The notes: a model not told the origin generated them from the letters alone. Positions 35,154 through 43,420 are shown, counted from the first letter of the stretch. The stretch: 43,680 bases of DNA from Bacteroides sp. 214 (GCF_010501015.1 NZ_QVML01000021.1:1-43680), one strand, 5' to 3'. Made by a program: numbers and translations.

Positions 35154-36500
35154 TTAATCGGGCAAGTTAATGTTATACTTTTCCATACGGCGATAAAGAG
35201 TTTGCCGGGTAAGGCCCAGCGCCGTAGCTACCTTGGAATGATTACCACCGTAGAGGGCTATAGCTTTGAGAATCATTTGCTTTTCCACACACTCCAAAGA
35301 TTGCACAGAGTCAGTATTTCCCTTAACCGAAGTAGGTATCTCTACATATTGTTCCTTAAAATCCACATCTGTAATCCGGTCTTTACCCGAAAGTAATACC
35401 GTGCGGTCTACCAGGTTCTTTAACTCACGGATATTGCCCGGATACGGAAGGCGTTTGAGGAAAGCAATGCCTTCCGACGATATCTCAATGCTTTCTTTAC
35501 CTAAAAGCATTGCTTGAGATGTGGCAAAGTGATGAGTTAGCAACGGGATATCTTCCAAACGCTCTCTTAGCGCGGGCATCCGCACCGTTATCAGGTTGAT
35601 GCGATAGAACAGGTCTTCGCGGAAGCTACCACTTACCACCATGTCGGCTAAACTGCGGTTGGTTGCACTAATAACTCGCGTATCTACCTGCCGGGGCTTA
35701 CTGTCGCCAAGTGCTTCGAAAGTCTGGTCTTGCAATACCCGTAGCAGTTTTACCTGGCACACAAGGTCAAGTTCGCCAATCTCGTCAAGGAAGATACTAC
35801 CATGGTTTGCCAACTCAAACCGTCCGATACGGTCTTGCCGGGCATCGGTGAACGCTCCTTTCTTATGACCAAACATCTCGCTTTCAAAAAGACTTTGCGA
35901 AATACCCCCCAGATTTACCTTTACAAAGGGATTGTTCGCACGGTCGCTATTGTAGTGAATAGCTTCGGCTATCAGTTCTTTACCCGTGCCACTCTCTCCT
36001 GTAATAAGAACAGGGGCGTGTGTATTCGCTATGCGCGACACGGTGTTGAGTACCTGTGTAAGCAGGGGCGACTTACCTATTATTTTACCAAAGGCAGCTG
36101 TTGTCGAAGAGTGCTTTTCTTTATTTTCTTCTTCACTCAGCAGCAATGCTGTCCGAATACTGTTAAGTAGTGACGCATTGTTCCATGGCTTGGTTATAAA
36201 ATCGAACGCACCCGCCCGTATACCTTGTACCGCAAGTGTTATTGATCCCCATGCAGTGATGAGTATTACCGGCACATCAGGACAGAATATCCTTACCTTT
36301 GCCAGCAGTTCCAGCCCTTCTTGTCCGGTGGTACTATTGGAGTAGTTCATATCCATCAATACCAGTTGGGGAGTGCTGTAACGCACAAAGTCTATAACCT
36401 CCGCAGGGGTGGCGGCAGTTACCACCTCATACCCTGCCCGCTTCAGCACCAAGGTTAGAGAGGAGCGCACAGTGGCGTCGTCATCACAAATTAATATCAT
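35154..36500 (-). CDS. NtrC-type sigma-54-dependent response regulator
   Basis: This 448-residue regulator has a receiver domain (about 1-118, phospho-acceptor Asp50 in LVLMDMNYS), a AAA+ sigma-54 activation domain (about 135-370) and a Fis-type helix-turn-helix (about 400-448, HSKVATALGLTRQTLYRRM). Walker A is GESGTGKE (168-175) and Walker B IFLDE (236-240). The sigma-54 contact loop reads GAFTDA (215-220) instead of the canonical GAFTGA. The protein should bind the palindromes at 39.85 kb and open the sigma-54 promoter of its own operon. The kinase gene is immediately downstream. Confidence 0.95.
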   Translation of the reverse strand: MILICDDDATVRSSLTLVLKRAGYEVVTAATPAEVIDFVRYSTPQLVLMDMNYSNSTTGQEGLELLAKVRIFCPDVPVILITAWGSITLAVQGIRAGAFDFITKPWNNASLLNSIRTALLLSEEENKEKHSSTTAAFGKIIGKSPLLTQVLNTVSRIANTHAPVLITGESGTGKELIAEAIHYNSDRANNPFVKVNLGGISQSLFESEMFGHKKGAFTDARQDRIGRFELANHGSIFLDEIGELDLVCQVKLLRVLQDQTFEALGDSKPRQVDTRVISATNRSLADMVVSGSFREDLFYRINLITVRMPALRERLEDIPLLTHHFATSQAMLLGKESIEISSEGIAFLKRLPYPGNIRELKNLVDRTVLLSGKDRITDVDFKEQYVEIPTSVKGNTDSVQSLECVEKQMILKAIALYGGNHSKVATALGLTRQTLYRRMEKYNINLPD

Positions 36501-36548
36501 TAAGCGTTTGTTGTTTTTAATTCAGTCTGCTAATATACAAATTATTTG

Positions 36549-37808
36549 CTATTCCGCCCTCAAGGCTTCAGCCGGTTCTGTCTTCGATGCCAACCACGAT
36601 GGGTACCACACGGCAACCCCCGATATCAACGCCAGCAACAACAGTGTAATGGCATAGTTCACAAAGTAATGCCCACTGCCAAATCCTGCCATTTCATAAT
36701 CGGCAAGAGGGATGCCTACCGCTTGCAACAGGTCGCTCTGTCCTAAGTTTACACACACGTACACTCCTATCACACTTGCCAACAGTAGTAATATCATGGT
36801 CTCTGCAAACATCTGCCAACGCACCTTCCGCTTTGACGAGCCCATGGCAATACGCAGCCCTATCTCGCTCTTGCGAGACTCTGTACGCGACCAGAAGGTG
36901 CCGATAATACCCAGGAATATATTAATAAAAAGAAAGAGTGTAATGGCAAGTACGCTCTTGAGGTTTTCGCCAACGTTGTAATCGAGTGTGCTTTCTTTTC
37001 TTTCCTCCAACGAAGAAATAGATTCAAAAGTGTAGGGACCTATAATTAATTGCTCCCTCATATCCTTAGCAAAGCGATCAGCAAAGCCTTCGTTGGCAGC
37101 AGGAGCCACACGAATGGTTATTTCATTGGTTGCGCAGTCGTAATTGGAACGTGTAAAGAACATAAAAATAATACTCTTATAGGGTTCCATTACATATCGC
37201 TTTTGCTTCTCCACTATGCCAACCACGGTATAATAATCTTCATTATCTTCGTGCAGTTTTATCTCTTTCACCGCATCAACAGGTATTCCGGTGCCTTTTT
37301 CATCCCGGAACATATTGTTTCTATCCGGACTTATAATCATGGTGCGGCTGTCACTGTTCTTGTCCAGTTCGCTGAAGTTACGCCCACTGACGAAGTTGTT
37401 CCTGAACACCTCAAAATATTCGGGAGTCACAGACTTCATCATTATGTTACAACTCACGGAATCGCCGTTTATATAGTAACCACGCGACATCGTAGAATAT
37501 CCATACGGAATAGCCGCCGACGAAAAGCTCACACACTCCACACCGGGATATTGTTCCAATCTACTCTTCAACAGCATAGCGTAGTTGTACTTGTCGTCTT
37601 TGCTCTCTTTCGTCTTTTCCAGATTCTTCATACTTATCACGTAGGTATGTTCTATATCATATCCTTCGGATTCATAGTAACGGCTACCCACGTAATAGAG
37701 GTAGTCCATGCAGAACCAAAACACACAGAACACAATTATAAACTCCAGAAAGATTAGTGTATTGCTCTTTCGCTCGTTCCAGATAATGGTAAATATATGT
37801 CGTATCAT
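36549..37808 (-). CDS. MacB/FtsX-type ABC transporter permease, second copy
   Basis: This 419-residue membrane protein has one N-terminal helix (about 17-38), a large periplasmic MacB_PCD-type domain (about 40-280) and three C-terminal helices (about 283-305, 335-355, 385-410) in the FtsX arrangement. The coupling segment SEIGLRIAMGSSKRKV sits between helices. It ends in the usual SKTEPAEALRAE. It lies two bases after the other permease gene, and both are served by the one ATPase, suggesting a heterodimer. Type VII ABC systems of this kind push substrates or signals across the envelope rather than importing nutrients. The substrate is unknown. Confidence 0.9.
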   Translation of the reverse strand: MIRHIFTIIWNERKSNTLIFLEFIIVFCVFWFCMDYLYYVGSRYYESEGYDIEHTYVISMKNLEKTKESKDDKYNYAMLLKSRLEQYPGVECVSFSSAAIPYGYSTMSRGYYINGDSVSCNIMMKSVTPEYFEVFRNNFVSGRNFSELDKNSDSRTMIISPDRNNMFRDEKGTGIPVDAVKEIKLHEDNEDYYTVVGIVEKQKRYVMEPYKSIIFMFFTRSNYDCATNEITIRVAPAANEGFADRFAKDMREQLIIGPYTFESISSLEERKESTLDYNVGENLKSVLAITLFLFINIFLGIIGTFWSRTESRKSEIGLRIAMGSSKRKVRWQMFAETMILLLLASVIGVYVCVNLGQSDLLQAVGIPLADYEMAGFGSGHYFVNYAITLLLLALISGVAVWYPSWLASKTEPAEALRAE

Positions 37809-37810
37809 GG

Positions 37811-39079
37811 CTATTTGTCGTTTTGATTAAGTGATTTGACAATAGTTACCCTCGAAGCCTTATAGGCAGGTAGTCCTGCCGAAAGTAGGTTTACGACCAA
37901 GCACACGAGGAACACAGCGATGAACACACCGGGGGTAATCAATGTCTCTATAGGTATCACGGTATTCTCGGCAACAGAAAGCAGCCACTTCTTCATCTGG
38001 AAGATAGCGATGTAAGAGAATATCAGCCCCAACACTCCACCGATGAGTGACGTTATAAAGTTTTCGTATAACACCTGAAGAAGGATTACATATTTCTTTG
38101 CACCGAAGGCTTTGCGCACCCCAATTTCGGATGTACGCTTCTTTATGCGCGAAAAACTGATTCCCGACAAGTTCAATGCCGGTACCAGTAACAGAATAGC
38201 CAGTATCAATACCCGCTTACGCCAAAGCACCTGCAGTTTTTCCTGCACCTCTTCCTGATTGGAACCACCTATATTGGCGGTAAAGGTTTGATGATTGTAA
38301 GGACCATATAGAAAAAGGAGTCTGTCGGGCTTATTGGCAGCATAGCGTTTCTCCTCGTTTCGTATTTCCTCGAAGAGGGCCGGATAACTACTTGTATGTT
38401 CGAGCAGCAGGGCTACCTGATACGAACTCTCCTCATACTCTTTCGTCGAAGTATAGGGTATCCATATCTTACTGGTAGCTTGCTTGAAAAGTGTAGACAC
38501 ATCCTTTACCACCCCGATAATCCGGTATTCTTTCTTATCCATTTCAAAACTTTTCCCGATGGGTTCTTCACCCTTAAAGAGGTTGCGTGCCTCAGTCTCA
38601 CAAATTATAGCCAGGGGTACGCCCGACTGGAATTCCTCTTGTGTAAAGGCCCTTCCCTTCAGGAACGAGAAAGAGTATAGTTTCCAGTAATTGGCATCCG
38701 TATCGCGTACAGCCAAGCCATAGGTCTCTGTCTTGCCGGTCATATTCACCGAAACGTTTTTGGTACCATTGTAACCAAAGATACTAACGAGTTCGGGGGT
38801 CTTCAAATCCTTCAGATGATTGTTAGTGTACTCGTAGCTCACACTCCCCATATACGAGCTACTGTTCTTTTTGGCTGTATCTTGCTCCATATGTCCGTTC
38901 ACATAGTACGTTCGCCATCTGTTTGCTTCCGGTGCCACGCTTGCGTTCCGTATCTCTTCCGATACAATAATGGTCATAATCATCATAATGGCAAGTGCCG
39001 TACCCAGTATGGCAATAATGCTCATAAACTTATTCTGTTTGAGCATGTACAAGGCTTGCCTGAAGTATATTCTATACAT
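37811..39079 (-). CDS. MacB/FtsX-type ABC transporter permease, first copy
   Basis: This 422-residue protein has the same plan as its neighbour: an N-terminal helix (about 18-40), a periplasmic domain (about 42-285), then three helices with the coupling motif TSEIGVRKAFGAKKYVIL. It ends in ASRVTIVKSLNQNDK. The two permeases are clearly diverged from each other, so they are unlikely to be interchangeable. Its start codon shares one base with the ATPase stop, so translation is coupled. Confidence 0.9.
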   Translation of the reverse strand: MYRIYFRQALYMLKQNKFMSIIAILGTALAIMMIMTIIVSEEIRNASVAPEANRWRTYYVNGHMEQDTAKKNSSSYMGSVSYEYTNNHLKDLKTPELVSIFGYNGTKNVSVNMTGKTETYGLAVRDTDANYWKLYSFSFLKGRAFTQEEFQSGVPLAIICETEARNLFKGEEPIGKSFEMDKKEYRIIGVVKDVSTLFKQATSKIWIPYTSTKEYEESSYQVALLLEHTSSYPALFEEIRNEEKRYAANKPDRLLFLYGPYNHQTFTANIGGSNQEEVQEKLQVLWRKRVLILAILLLVPALNLSGISFSRIKKRTSEIGVRKAFGAKKYVILLQVLYENFITSLIGGVLGLIFSYIAIFQMKKWLLSVAENTVIPIETLITPGVFIAVFLVCLVVNLLSAGLPAYKASRVTIVKSLNQNDK

Positions 39080-39747
39080 TATTCTACTCTCCTTCCGTCA
39101 AAGAACCTCACAATCTGCTTCGTCTCGCGCGCCAACTTCTCATCGTGGGTAACCATAATAATAGTAGTTCCCTCCTCGTTCAGCTTGTGCAGAACATCCA
39201 TAATCTCGCGCCCCATCTTACTGTCTAGATTACCCGTAGGTTCATCGGCAAGTATAATCTTAGGACTACCCACAATAGCACGGGCAATGGCAACACGCTG
39301 ACACTGTCCGCCCGATAGTTGAGAAGGAAAATGCTTCATACGATGAGAGAGCCCCACCTTTTCCAACACCTCGCGCGCCAACTCACGCCGTTGCTTCTCG
39401 CTACCTTTACGATAGAGCAGAGGCATCTCCACATTATCCAGCACATTGAGACTGTTGATCAAGTGAAAACTCTGGAAGATGAAGCCCAGCGTTTTGTTAC
39501 GAAACTCCGCCATAGCGCCATCTTTCATAGACGAAGTATCGGTACCGGCTATAACAACATTGCCTTCGGTAGGAGCATCGAGCAACCCCGCAATGTTGAG
39601 CATGGTACTCTTGCCACACCCCGAAGGTCCCATAACAGAAAGGAAATTGCCCTGTTGCACCTCCAGATTTACATTTTCCAACGCAATTGTTTCCACCTCT
39701 TCGGTGCGGTATATCTTAGTGATACCTTGTAATTGAATAATTGACAT
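39079..39747 (-). CDS. MacB/LolD-type ABC transporter ATPase
   Basis: This 222-residue ATPase drives the two permeases encoded behind it. Walker A is GPSGCGKS (40-47), the ABC signature is LSGGQ (144-148), Walker B is IILADEP (164-170) and the switch histidine is in MVTHDEK. The insertion around FQSFHLINSLNVLDN is typical of the LolD/MacB subgroup. It is the first gene of a five-gene operon (ATPase, two permeases, NtrC-type regulator, kinase), with a sigma-54 site 43 bases before its start codon. A broken copy of its first codons lies at 40.11-40.16 kb. Confidence 0.95.
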   Translation of the reverse strand: MSIIQLQGITKIYRTEEVETIALENVNLEVQQGNFLSVMGPSGCGKSTMLNIAGLLDAPTEGNVVIAGTDTSSMKDGAMAEFRNKTLGFIFQSFHLINSLNVLDNVEMPLLYRKGSEKQRRELAREVLEKVGLSHRMKHFPSQLSGGQCQRVAIARAIVGSPKIILADEPTGNLDSKMGREIMDVLHKLNEEGTTIIMVTHDEKLARETKQIVRFFDGRRVE

Positions 39748-39789
39748 AGTATATGTTATTGAATTTATACTTTATTACACAAGAATAAA

Positions 39790-39804
39790 GCAAGCTATAT
39801 GCCA
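39790..39804 (-). promoter_or_regulatory. Sigma-54 (-24/-12) promoter of the ABC operon
   Basis: The minus strand reads TGGCATATAGCTTGC. It matches the RpoN consensus TGGCAC-N5-TTGC at all positions but one and has the required GG-N10-GC spacing. The start of transcription would fall near 39779, about 30 bases before the ATPase start codon. The operon encodes its own NtrC-type activator, and the same element is repeated in the duplicated region upstream. Confidence 0.82.
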
Positions 39805-39849
39805 AAAAGCTAACGTATTGAATTTTAATAAATTACAAAACAGCACATC

Positions 39850-39874
39850 TGTCCGTGCGCGGACACTAGTGTCC
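39850..39874. promoter_or_regulatory. Palindromic enhancer site for the NtrC-type regulator
   Basis: Two overlapping palindromes are present: TGTCCG-TGCG-CGGACA (39850-39865) and the perfect 14-mer GGACACTAGTGTCC (39861-39874), giving three half-sites of TGTCC type. They lie about 70-95 bases upstream of the inferred sigma-54 start, a normal enhancer distance. A copy of the first palindrome is kept at the same distance from the second sigma-54 site. Binding by the regulator at 35.2-36.5 kb is inferred. Confidence 0.72.
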
Positions 39875-39890
39875 AACTTCTTATTATTCC

Positions 39891-40165
39891 CAATTTGATT
39901 GAGCAACATATCGCGCACAAACTCTCTCTTTCTTTAAGTTATAATACACCATCAACGGGTGAAGAAGTAGTAAACGAAAACTCGAATTCCTTATAGTGCT
40001 CTATATTTACATCTATTGAAAGAAACTCGACCTGTTGTACCTTTAAATTTAGAAACTGATTAAATCCCCATAGAATAATTATTATAGGATGCTTTGGCTT
40101 CGTCAACCGTTTCTTACATTTTCTAATGCGATTGTTTCCACCTCTTCGGTACGGTATATCTTATT
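39891..40165 (-). pseudogene. Collapsed remnant of a duplicated ABC/two-component operon
   Basis: Read on the minus strand, the remnant starts with an ATPase piece. Bases 40114-40163 match 39669-39718 at 46 of 50 positions and encode KIYRTEEVETIALENV without a start codon. Further on, LNLKVQQVEFLSI echoes the ATPase VNLEVQQGNFLSV. Then come a weak echo of the kinase lid (FTTSSPVDGVL) and a strong kinase match, 39896-39921 to 33907-33932 at 25 of 26 positions, encoding FVRDMLLNQ. Both permease genes and the regulator are gone. Stops and frame changes show that it makes no protein. Confidence 0.85.
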
Positions 40166-40192
40166 TATTTATACTTTCTATAAAAGAAAAAA

Positions 40193-40207
40193 GCAAGTCG
40201 TTTGCCA
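40193..40207 (-). promoter_or_regulatory. Second sigma-54 site, on the remnant operon
   Basis: The minus strand reads TGGCAAACGACTTGC, again with GG-N10-GC spacing. It is 46 bases from the enhancer copy at 40253-40268, exactly as in the intact operon. It may still start a transcript that runs through the remnant into the intact operon, or it may be silent. Confidence 0.65.
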
Positions 40208-40252
40208 AAAATCTAACATATTGGATTCTAATAAATAACAAAACCACATTAC

Positions 40253-40268
40253 TACCCGTGCGCGGACA
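40253..40268. promoter_or_regulatory. Degenerate copy of the palindromic enhancer
   Basis: The sequence TACCCGTGCGCGGACA is the counterpart of 39850-39865, with one arm decayed (TACCCG instead of TGTCCG) and the other intact. The second palindrome of the intact site is lost (CACTAATTTCG follows). Confidence 0.65.
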
Positions 40269-40348
40269 CTAATTTCGAACTCATAGGAAAAAGAGTTTAG
40301 TGTATTTATAAAATTCCTATACGAATGTTTTAACTCATAAAATAATTG

Positions 40349-40356
40349 TATATTTG
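40349..40356 (+). promoter_or_regulatory. -7 element (TATATTTG) of the polysaccharide operon
   Basis: The plus-strand octamer TATATTTG fits TAnnTTTG. Transcription would begin near 40363, so the in-frame TTG at 40354 cannot be the start, and the ATG at 40381 is chosen. Confidence 0.6.
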
Positions 40357-40380
40357 CAATTCATAGAAAAAGGCAAAGGC

Positions 40381-42327
40381 ATGAACAGAAACACATTTAA
40401 ACGTTACTTTTCACTCAGAGTACTTCCAATATGGACTATTTTATTGATTGATGTAATTATCATTATCCTATCTTGTCTATTTGCTTACGCATTAAGGTAC
40501 GATTTTAAAACAGCATTTATCGATGACAGCTCCATACTCAAAACAGTGGTATGGGCAGTAACGATTAATCTCGTTTTTTTCCGTCTCTTCCGAACATACT
40601 CCAATGTATTGAGATATTCTTCGTTTATAGATATCATGCGTATATTTGCTTCGCTCACAGTATCCTACGGTATACTGATGCTTGCAAGCTTTCTCTCTAA
40701 CACACTCTTTTCCGATCAAAACCTTATTACTAACGAGCACATAGGTTCTATCAGCGTACTGCTTATTGCTTATATCATTAACTTTGCAGCTATGGCATTC
40801 TCGCGTGTGTTTGTAAAACAACTCTTCGATGCGTTACACTTCGACGAGCGACACAGCGCCAACGTGTTCATCTACGGAGCTAAAGAAGCTGGAGTAAACA
40901 TAGCGAAATCCCTGCGTGTAAATATGCGTAATCACTACCGCTTGTGCGGATTCATTGCCGATGAACCTGAGCTTATTAATAAAACCATGATGGGAGTGAA
41001 AATTCACGCCAACGACGAGTATCTATTCGACGCCATTGAACAACGCAATATAAAAACAATCATTGTGTCGCCACTCAAAATGGAAGCGTTAAAACACTCT
41101 CCACTACTTGATAAGTTTATCGACAATAATATCAAACTAATGACTGCTCCTCCCTTAAGTGACTGGAACAGCATGATGCCGCAAGTAGTGCAACTCAAGA
41201 AGATCCAGATAGAAGACTTGCTACAGCGCGAAAGTATTCGTATCAACATGCGAGAAATAGCCAATATGCTTGAGGGAAAACGTGTAATGATAACCGGAGC
41301 TGCAGGATCCATCGGTAGCGAAATAATGCGACAGGTAGTATCCTATAACCCCTATAGCCTTGTGCTCATAGATCAAGCTGAAACGCCTTTGCATGATGTT
41401 CGATTAGAGTTGCAAGACAAATGGCGCAATATAGATGCCCACACTATTATAGCCGATGTATCTAACGAGACACGTATGGATGAGGTTTTCAAGAAATTCC
41501 GTCCCCAATACATATTTCATGCCGCAGCCTATAAACACGTGCCCATGATGGAAGACAATGTATCCGAAGCCATACAGATAAATGTAAAGGGAAGCCGAAT
41601 TATGGCAGATTTGGCAGTAAGGTACGAAGCCGAAAAATTCGTGATGGTATCTACCGATAAAGCAGTAAACCCCACGAACGTCATGGGATGCTCCAAGCGA
41701 CTGGCAGAAATATACATACAATCGCTTGCAAAAAAAATTCAAAAAGACCAATCATCATGCGTTAAATTCATCACCACACGATTTGGCAACGTACTGGGGT
41801 CAAACGGTTCAGTAATACCACGTTTTCGCGAACAGATAGAGAATGGAGGGCCTGTAACCGTTACACACCCTGACATAATACGATATTTCATGACTATACC
41901 CGAAGCTTGTAGTCTTGTTCTTGAAGCCGGATGTTTGGGGAACGGAGGCGAAATATTCATATTTGACATGGGAGCGCCTGTAAAAATAGTAGATCTAGCC
42001 AAACGAATGATTGGACTATCGGGACGCCGAGACATCAAGATTAAGTACACTGGTCTGCGACACGGAGAAAAACTCTACGAAGAGCTACTCAACAATAAAG
42101 AGCTCACAAAGCCCACACATCATGAAAAAATAATGATTGCCACTGTACGCGAATACAATTATGATGAAGTAAAACAAAACATCCAAAATCTCATAGATTT
42201 AAGCTATTCTTACGATTCAATGAAAATCGTAACAGCTATGAAAAATATTGTACCCGAATTTGTTAGCAAAAACTCCATGTTCGAAGCACTTGATTGTCCC
42301 AAAGAACAAAAGACCAGTACACTTTAA
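40381..42327 (+). CDS. Membrane-bound nucleotide-sugar 4,6-dehydratase (FlaA1/PglF/CapD family)
   Basis: This protein has 648 residues from the ATG at 40381. Four N-terminal helices (about 17-38, 55-72, 85-107, 122-142) anchor it in the inner membrane. A first Rossmann-like domain (about 160-270, FIYGAKEAG) is followed by the short-chain dehydrogenase domain (about 295-600) with NAD-binding GAAGSIGSE (306-314) and the catalytic STDKA motif (424-428, Thr-Asp-Lys). Such enzymes convert UDP-N-acetylglucosamine to the 4-keto-6-deoxy sugar, starting synthesis of bacillosamine, fucosamine or similar units for capsule, O-antigen or protein glycans. It is the first gene of a surface-polysaccharide transcript, three bases ahead of the UpxY gene. 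Confidence 0.93.
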   Translation: MNRNTFKRYFSLRVLPIWTILLIDVIIIILSCLFAYALRYDFKTAFIDDSSILKTVVWAVTINLVFFRLFRTYSNVLRYSSFIDIMRIFASLTVSYGILMLASFLSNTLFSDQNLITNEHIGSISVLLIAYIINFAAMAFSRVFVKQLFDALHFDERHSANVFIYGAKEAGVNIAKSLRVNMRNHYRLCGFIADEPELINKTMMGVKIHANDEYLFDAIEQRNIKTIIVSPLKMEALKHSPLLDKFIDNNIKLMTAPPLSDWNSMMPQVVQLKKIQIEDLLQRESIRINMREIANMLEGKRVMITGAAGSIGSEIMRQVVSYNPYSLVLIDQAETPLHDVRLELQDKWRNIDAHTIIADVSNETRMDEVFKKFRPQYIFHAAAYKHVPMMEDNVSEAIQINVKGSRIMADLAVRYEAEKFVMVSTDKAVNPTNVMGCSKRLAEIYIQSLAKKIQKDQSSCVKFITTRFGNVLGSNGSVIPRFREQIENGGPVTVTHPDIIRYFMTIPEACSLVLEAGCLGNGGEIFIFDMGAPVKIVDLAKRMIGLSGRRDIKIKYTGLRHGEKLYEELLNNKELTKPTHHEKIMIATVREYNYDEVKQNIQNLIDLSYSYDSMKIVTAMKNIVPEFVSKNSMFEALDCPKEQKTSTL

Positions 42328-42330
42328 GCT

Positions 42331-42846
42331 ATGAGCGAAAATGAAGAAAAGCACTGGTATGCAGCCCGCACACGTGCCAATCAAGAATTAGCTATAAGGG
42401 AGCGTCTAGAAGAAAAGAAAATAGAGTACTATTTACCCACACGTATCGTTAACCGAAAATTAAGCGACCGGATAAAGAAGGTAGAAATACCAGTTATCAG
42501 CAATATTATATTTATCAAAACTTCTAAAAATCACGCTTACGAACTCATCAATATACATGGGCTAAAAATTTCTTACCTGCAAGATTTTGCCGCACGGTCA
42601 ATACTCATTGTTCCCGAAAAACAAATGAATGATTTCATGCGCATTATGAAATTACCACCCGATGACGTAGACCAACACAATGAAAACTTTGAACCCGGTG
42701 ATAAAGTAAGAGTTATAAGAGGTCCATTATCAGGTATAGAAGGCGAAATGATACGCCTCGAAGGAAGAACACACGTGTTACTACGCTTACTAGACCTCAT
42801 AGTCGTCAGTGTAAAGATTCCCAAAAATTACCTCGAAAAAATATAA
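42331..42846 (+). CDS. UpxY-type NusG-paralogue transcription antiterminator
   Basis: This 171-residue protein has an N-terminal NGN domain with the signature HWYAARTRANQE (8-19) and the RIVNRKLSDRIKKVEIP strand. A C-terminal KOW domain (about 123-150) contains GDKVRVIRGPLSGIEGE. Specialised NusG paralogues of this kind ride on RNA polymerase and allow it to read through the long untranslated leader of one capsule operon. Here the gene follows the dehydratase gene by three bases rather than leading the locus. No UpxZ-like gene is seen and no glycosyltransferases follow within the window. The downstream repeats may separate it from the rest of the locus. Confidence 0.9.
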   Translation: MSENEEKHWYAARTRANQELAIRERLEEKKIEYYLPTRIVNRKLSDRIKKVEIPVISNIIFIKTSKNHAYELINIHGLKISYLQDFAARSILIVPEKQMNDFMRIMKLPPDDVDQHNENFEPGDKVRVIRGPLSGIEGEMIRLEGRTHVLLRLLDLIVVSVKIPKNYLEKI

Positions 42847-43100
42847 CTCAATAACGCTAACAATTAAACGTTTTAACGTTAATCCGTTTTAGAGGGTCAA
42901 CGTTGAAATCTTTGTTGGTGATTCTTTAAATTATATCTCTGTTTATCTTTGTCTCATGTAACATGAAGACTTTATTCGTTTGTTTTTACCCTTTTTCGTG
43001 GTTTATCATTTTGATGCAGCAGACTGTCTTGATTCTCTTATCCGAATTAACATTTACCTTGACGAATCATACAAACTTCCTTCTAAGTAATTGTGTCTTT

Positions 43101-43188
43101 TTGCCAGTGCATTGGCAAAGTTGTGCCAACGCACTGGCACTACTGTGCATCAACGCTGGCACAACTTTGCCAACGCGTTGGCACAACC
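43101..43188. repeat. 22-base tandem palindrome array B
   Basis: Four units start at 43101, 43123, 43145 and 43167, an exact 22-base period. Each is an 18-base hyphenated palindrome of the form KTGCCA-N6-TGGCAM plus a four-base spacer. The third unit has one decayed arm. The fourth contains the perfect 14-mer GCCAACGCGTTGGC (43169-43182). Neighbouring units also pair with each other: 43112-43128 is the exact reverse complement of 43157-43173. Confidence 0.9.
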
Positions 43189-43325
43189 TACTGACGTATG
43201 TTTCAAAAAGACAGCTCAAGTCGAAATCTTTGTTGGCGCTTGTCTTCCCTTTACATTGCTGCTTATTTCCCCAGAAAAACAACCTTGCGCTAAGACGCTT
43301 CTGAGAGGGGTATTTCAACCCCAAA

Positions 43326-43391
43326 TACTTGACGCGTCAACTCTTTATACTTGAAGCGTGTACTCTTTATACTTGACGCGTCAAGTATTTG
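43326..43391. repeat. 22-base tandem palindrome array C
   Basis: Three units start at 43326, 43348 and 43370, again with an exact 22-base period. The outer units carry TTGACGCGTCAA, a perfect 12-base palindrome with the same ACGCGT core as array B. The middle unit is decayed (TTGAAGCGTGTA). The array is bounded by a perfect 20-base inverted repeat, 43321-43340 against 43373-43392. Confidence 0.9.
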
Positions 43392-43420
43392 GAGCACACG
43401 CCTATACTATTTAACGATCC

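Noticed and set aside
39748..40380. A small functional gene in the gap before the polysaccharide operon
   Set aside because: All recognisable coding pieces are fragments of the ATPase and kinase genes with stops, frame changes and a lost start codon.
43111..43170. TGGCA...TGCC strings in array B as sigma-54 promoters
   Set aside because: The GG-to-GC gap is nine bases instead of ten in each case, and no gene follows at the right distance.
42963..43304. 113-codon plus-strand open frame near a -7-like TATCTTTG box
   Set aside because: It runs straight through array B, has no recognisable domain or homologous pattern, and its codon use reflects the repeats rather than protein selection.
43101..43391. 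Possible CRISPR array
   Set aside because: Units follow each other with fixed short spacers or none; there are no unique spacers of 30-40 bases and no cas genes nearby.
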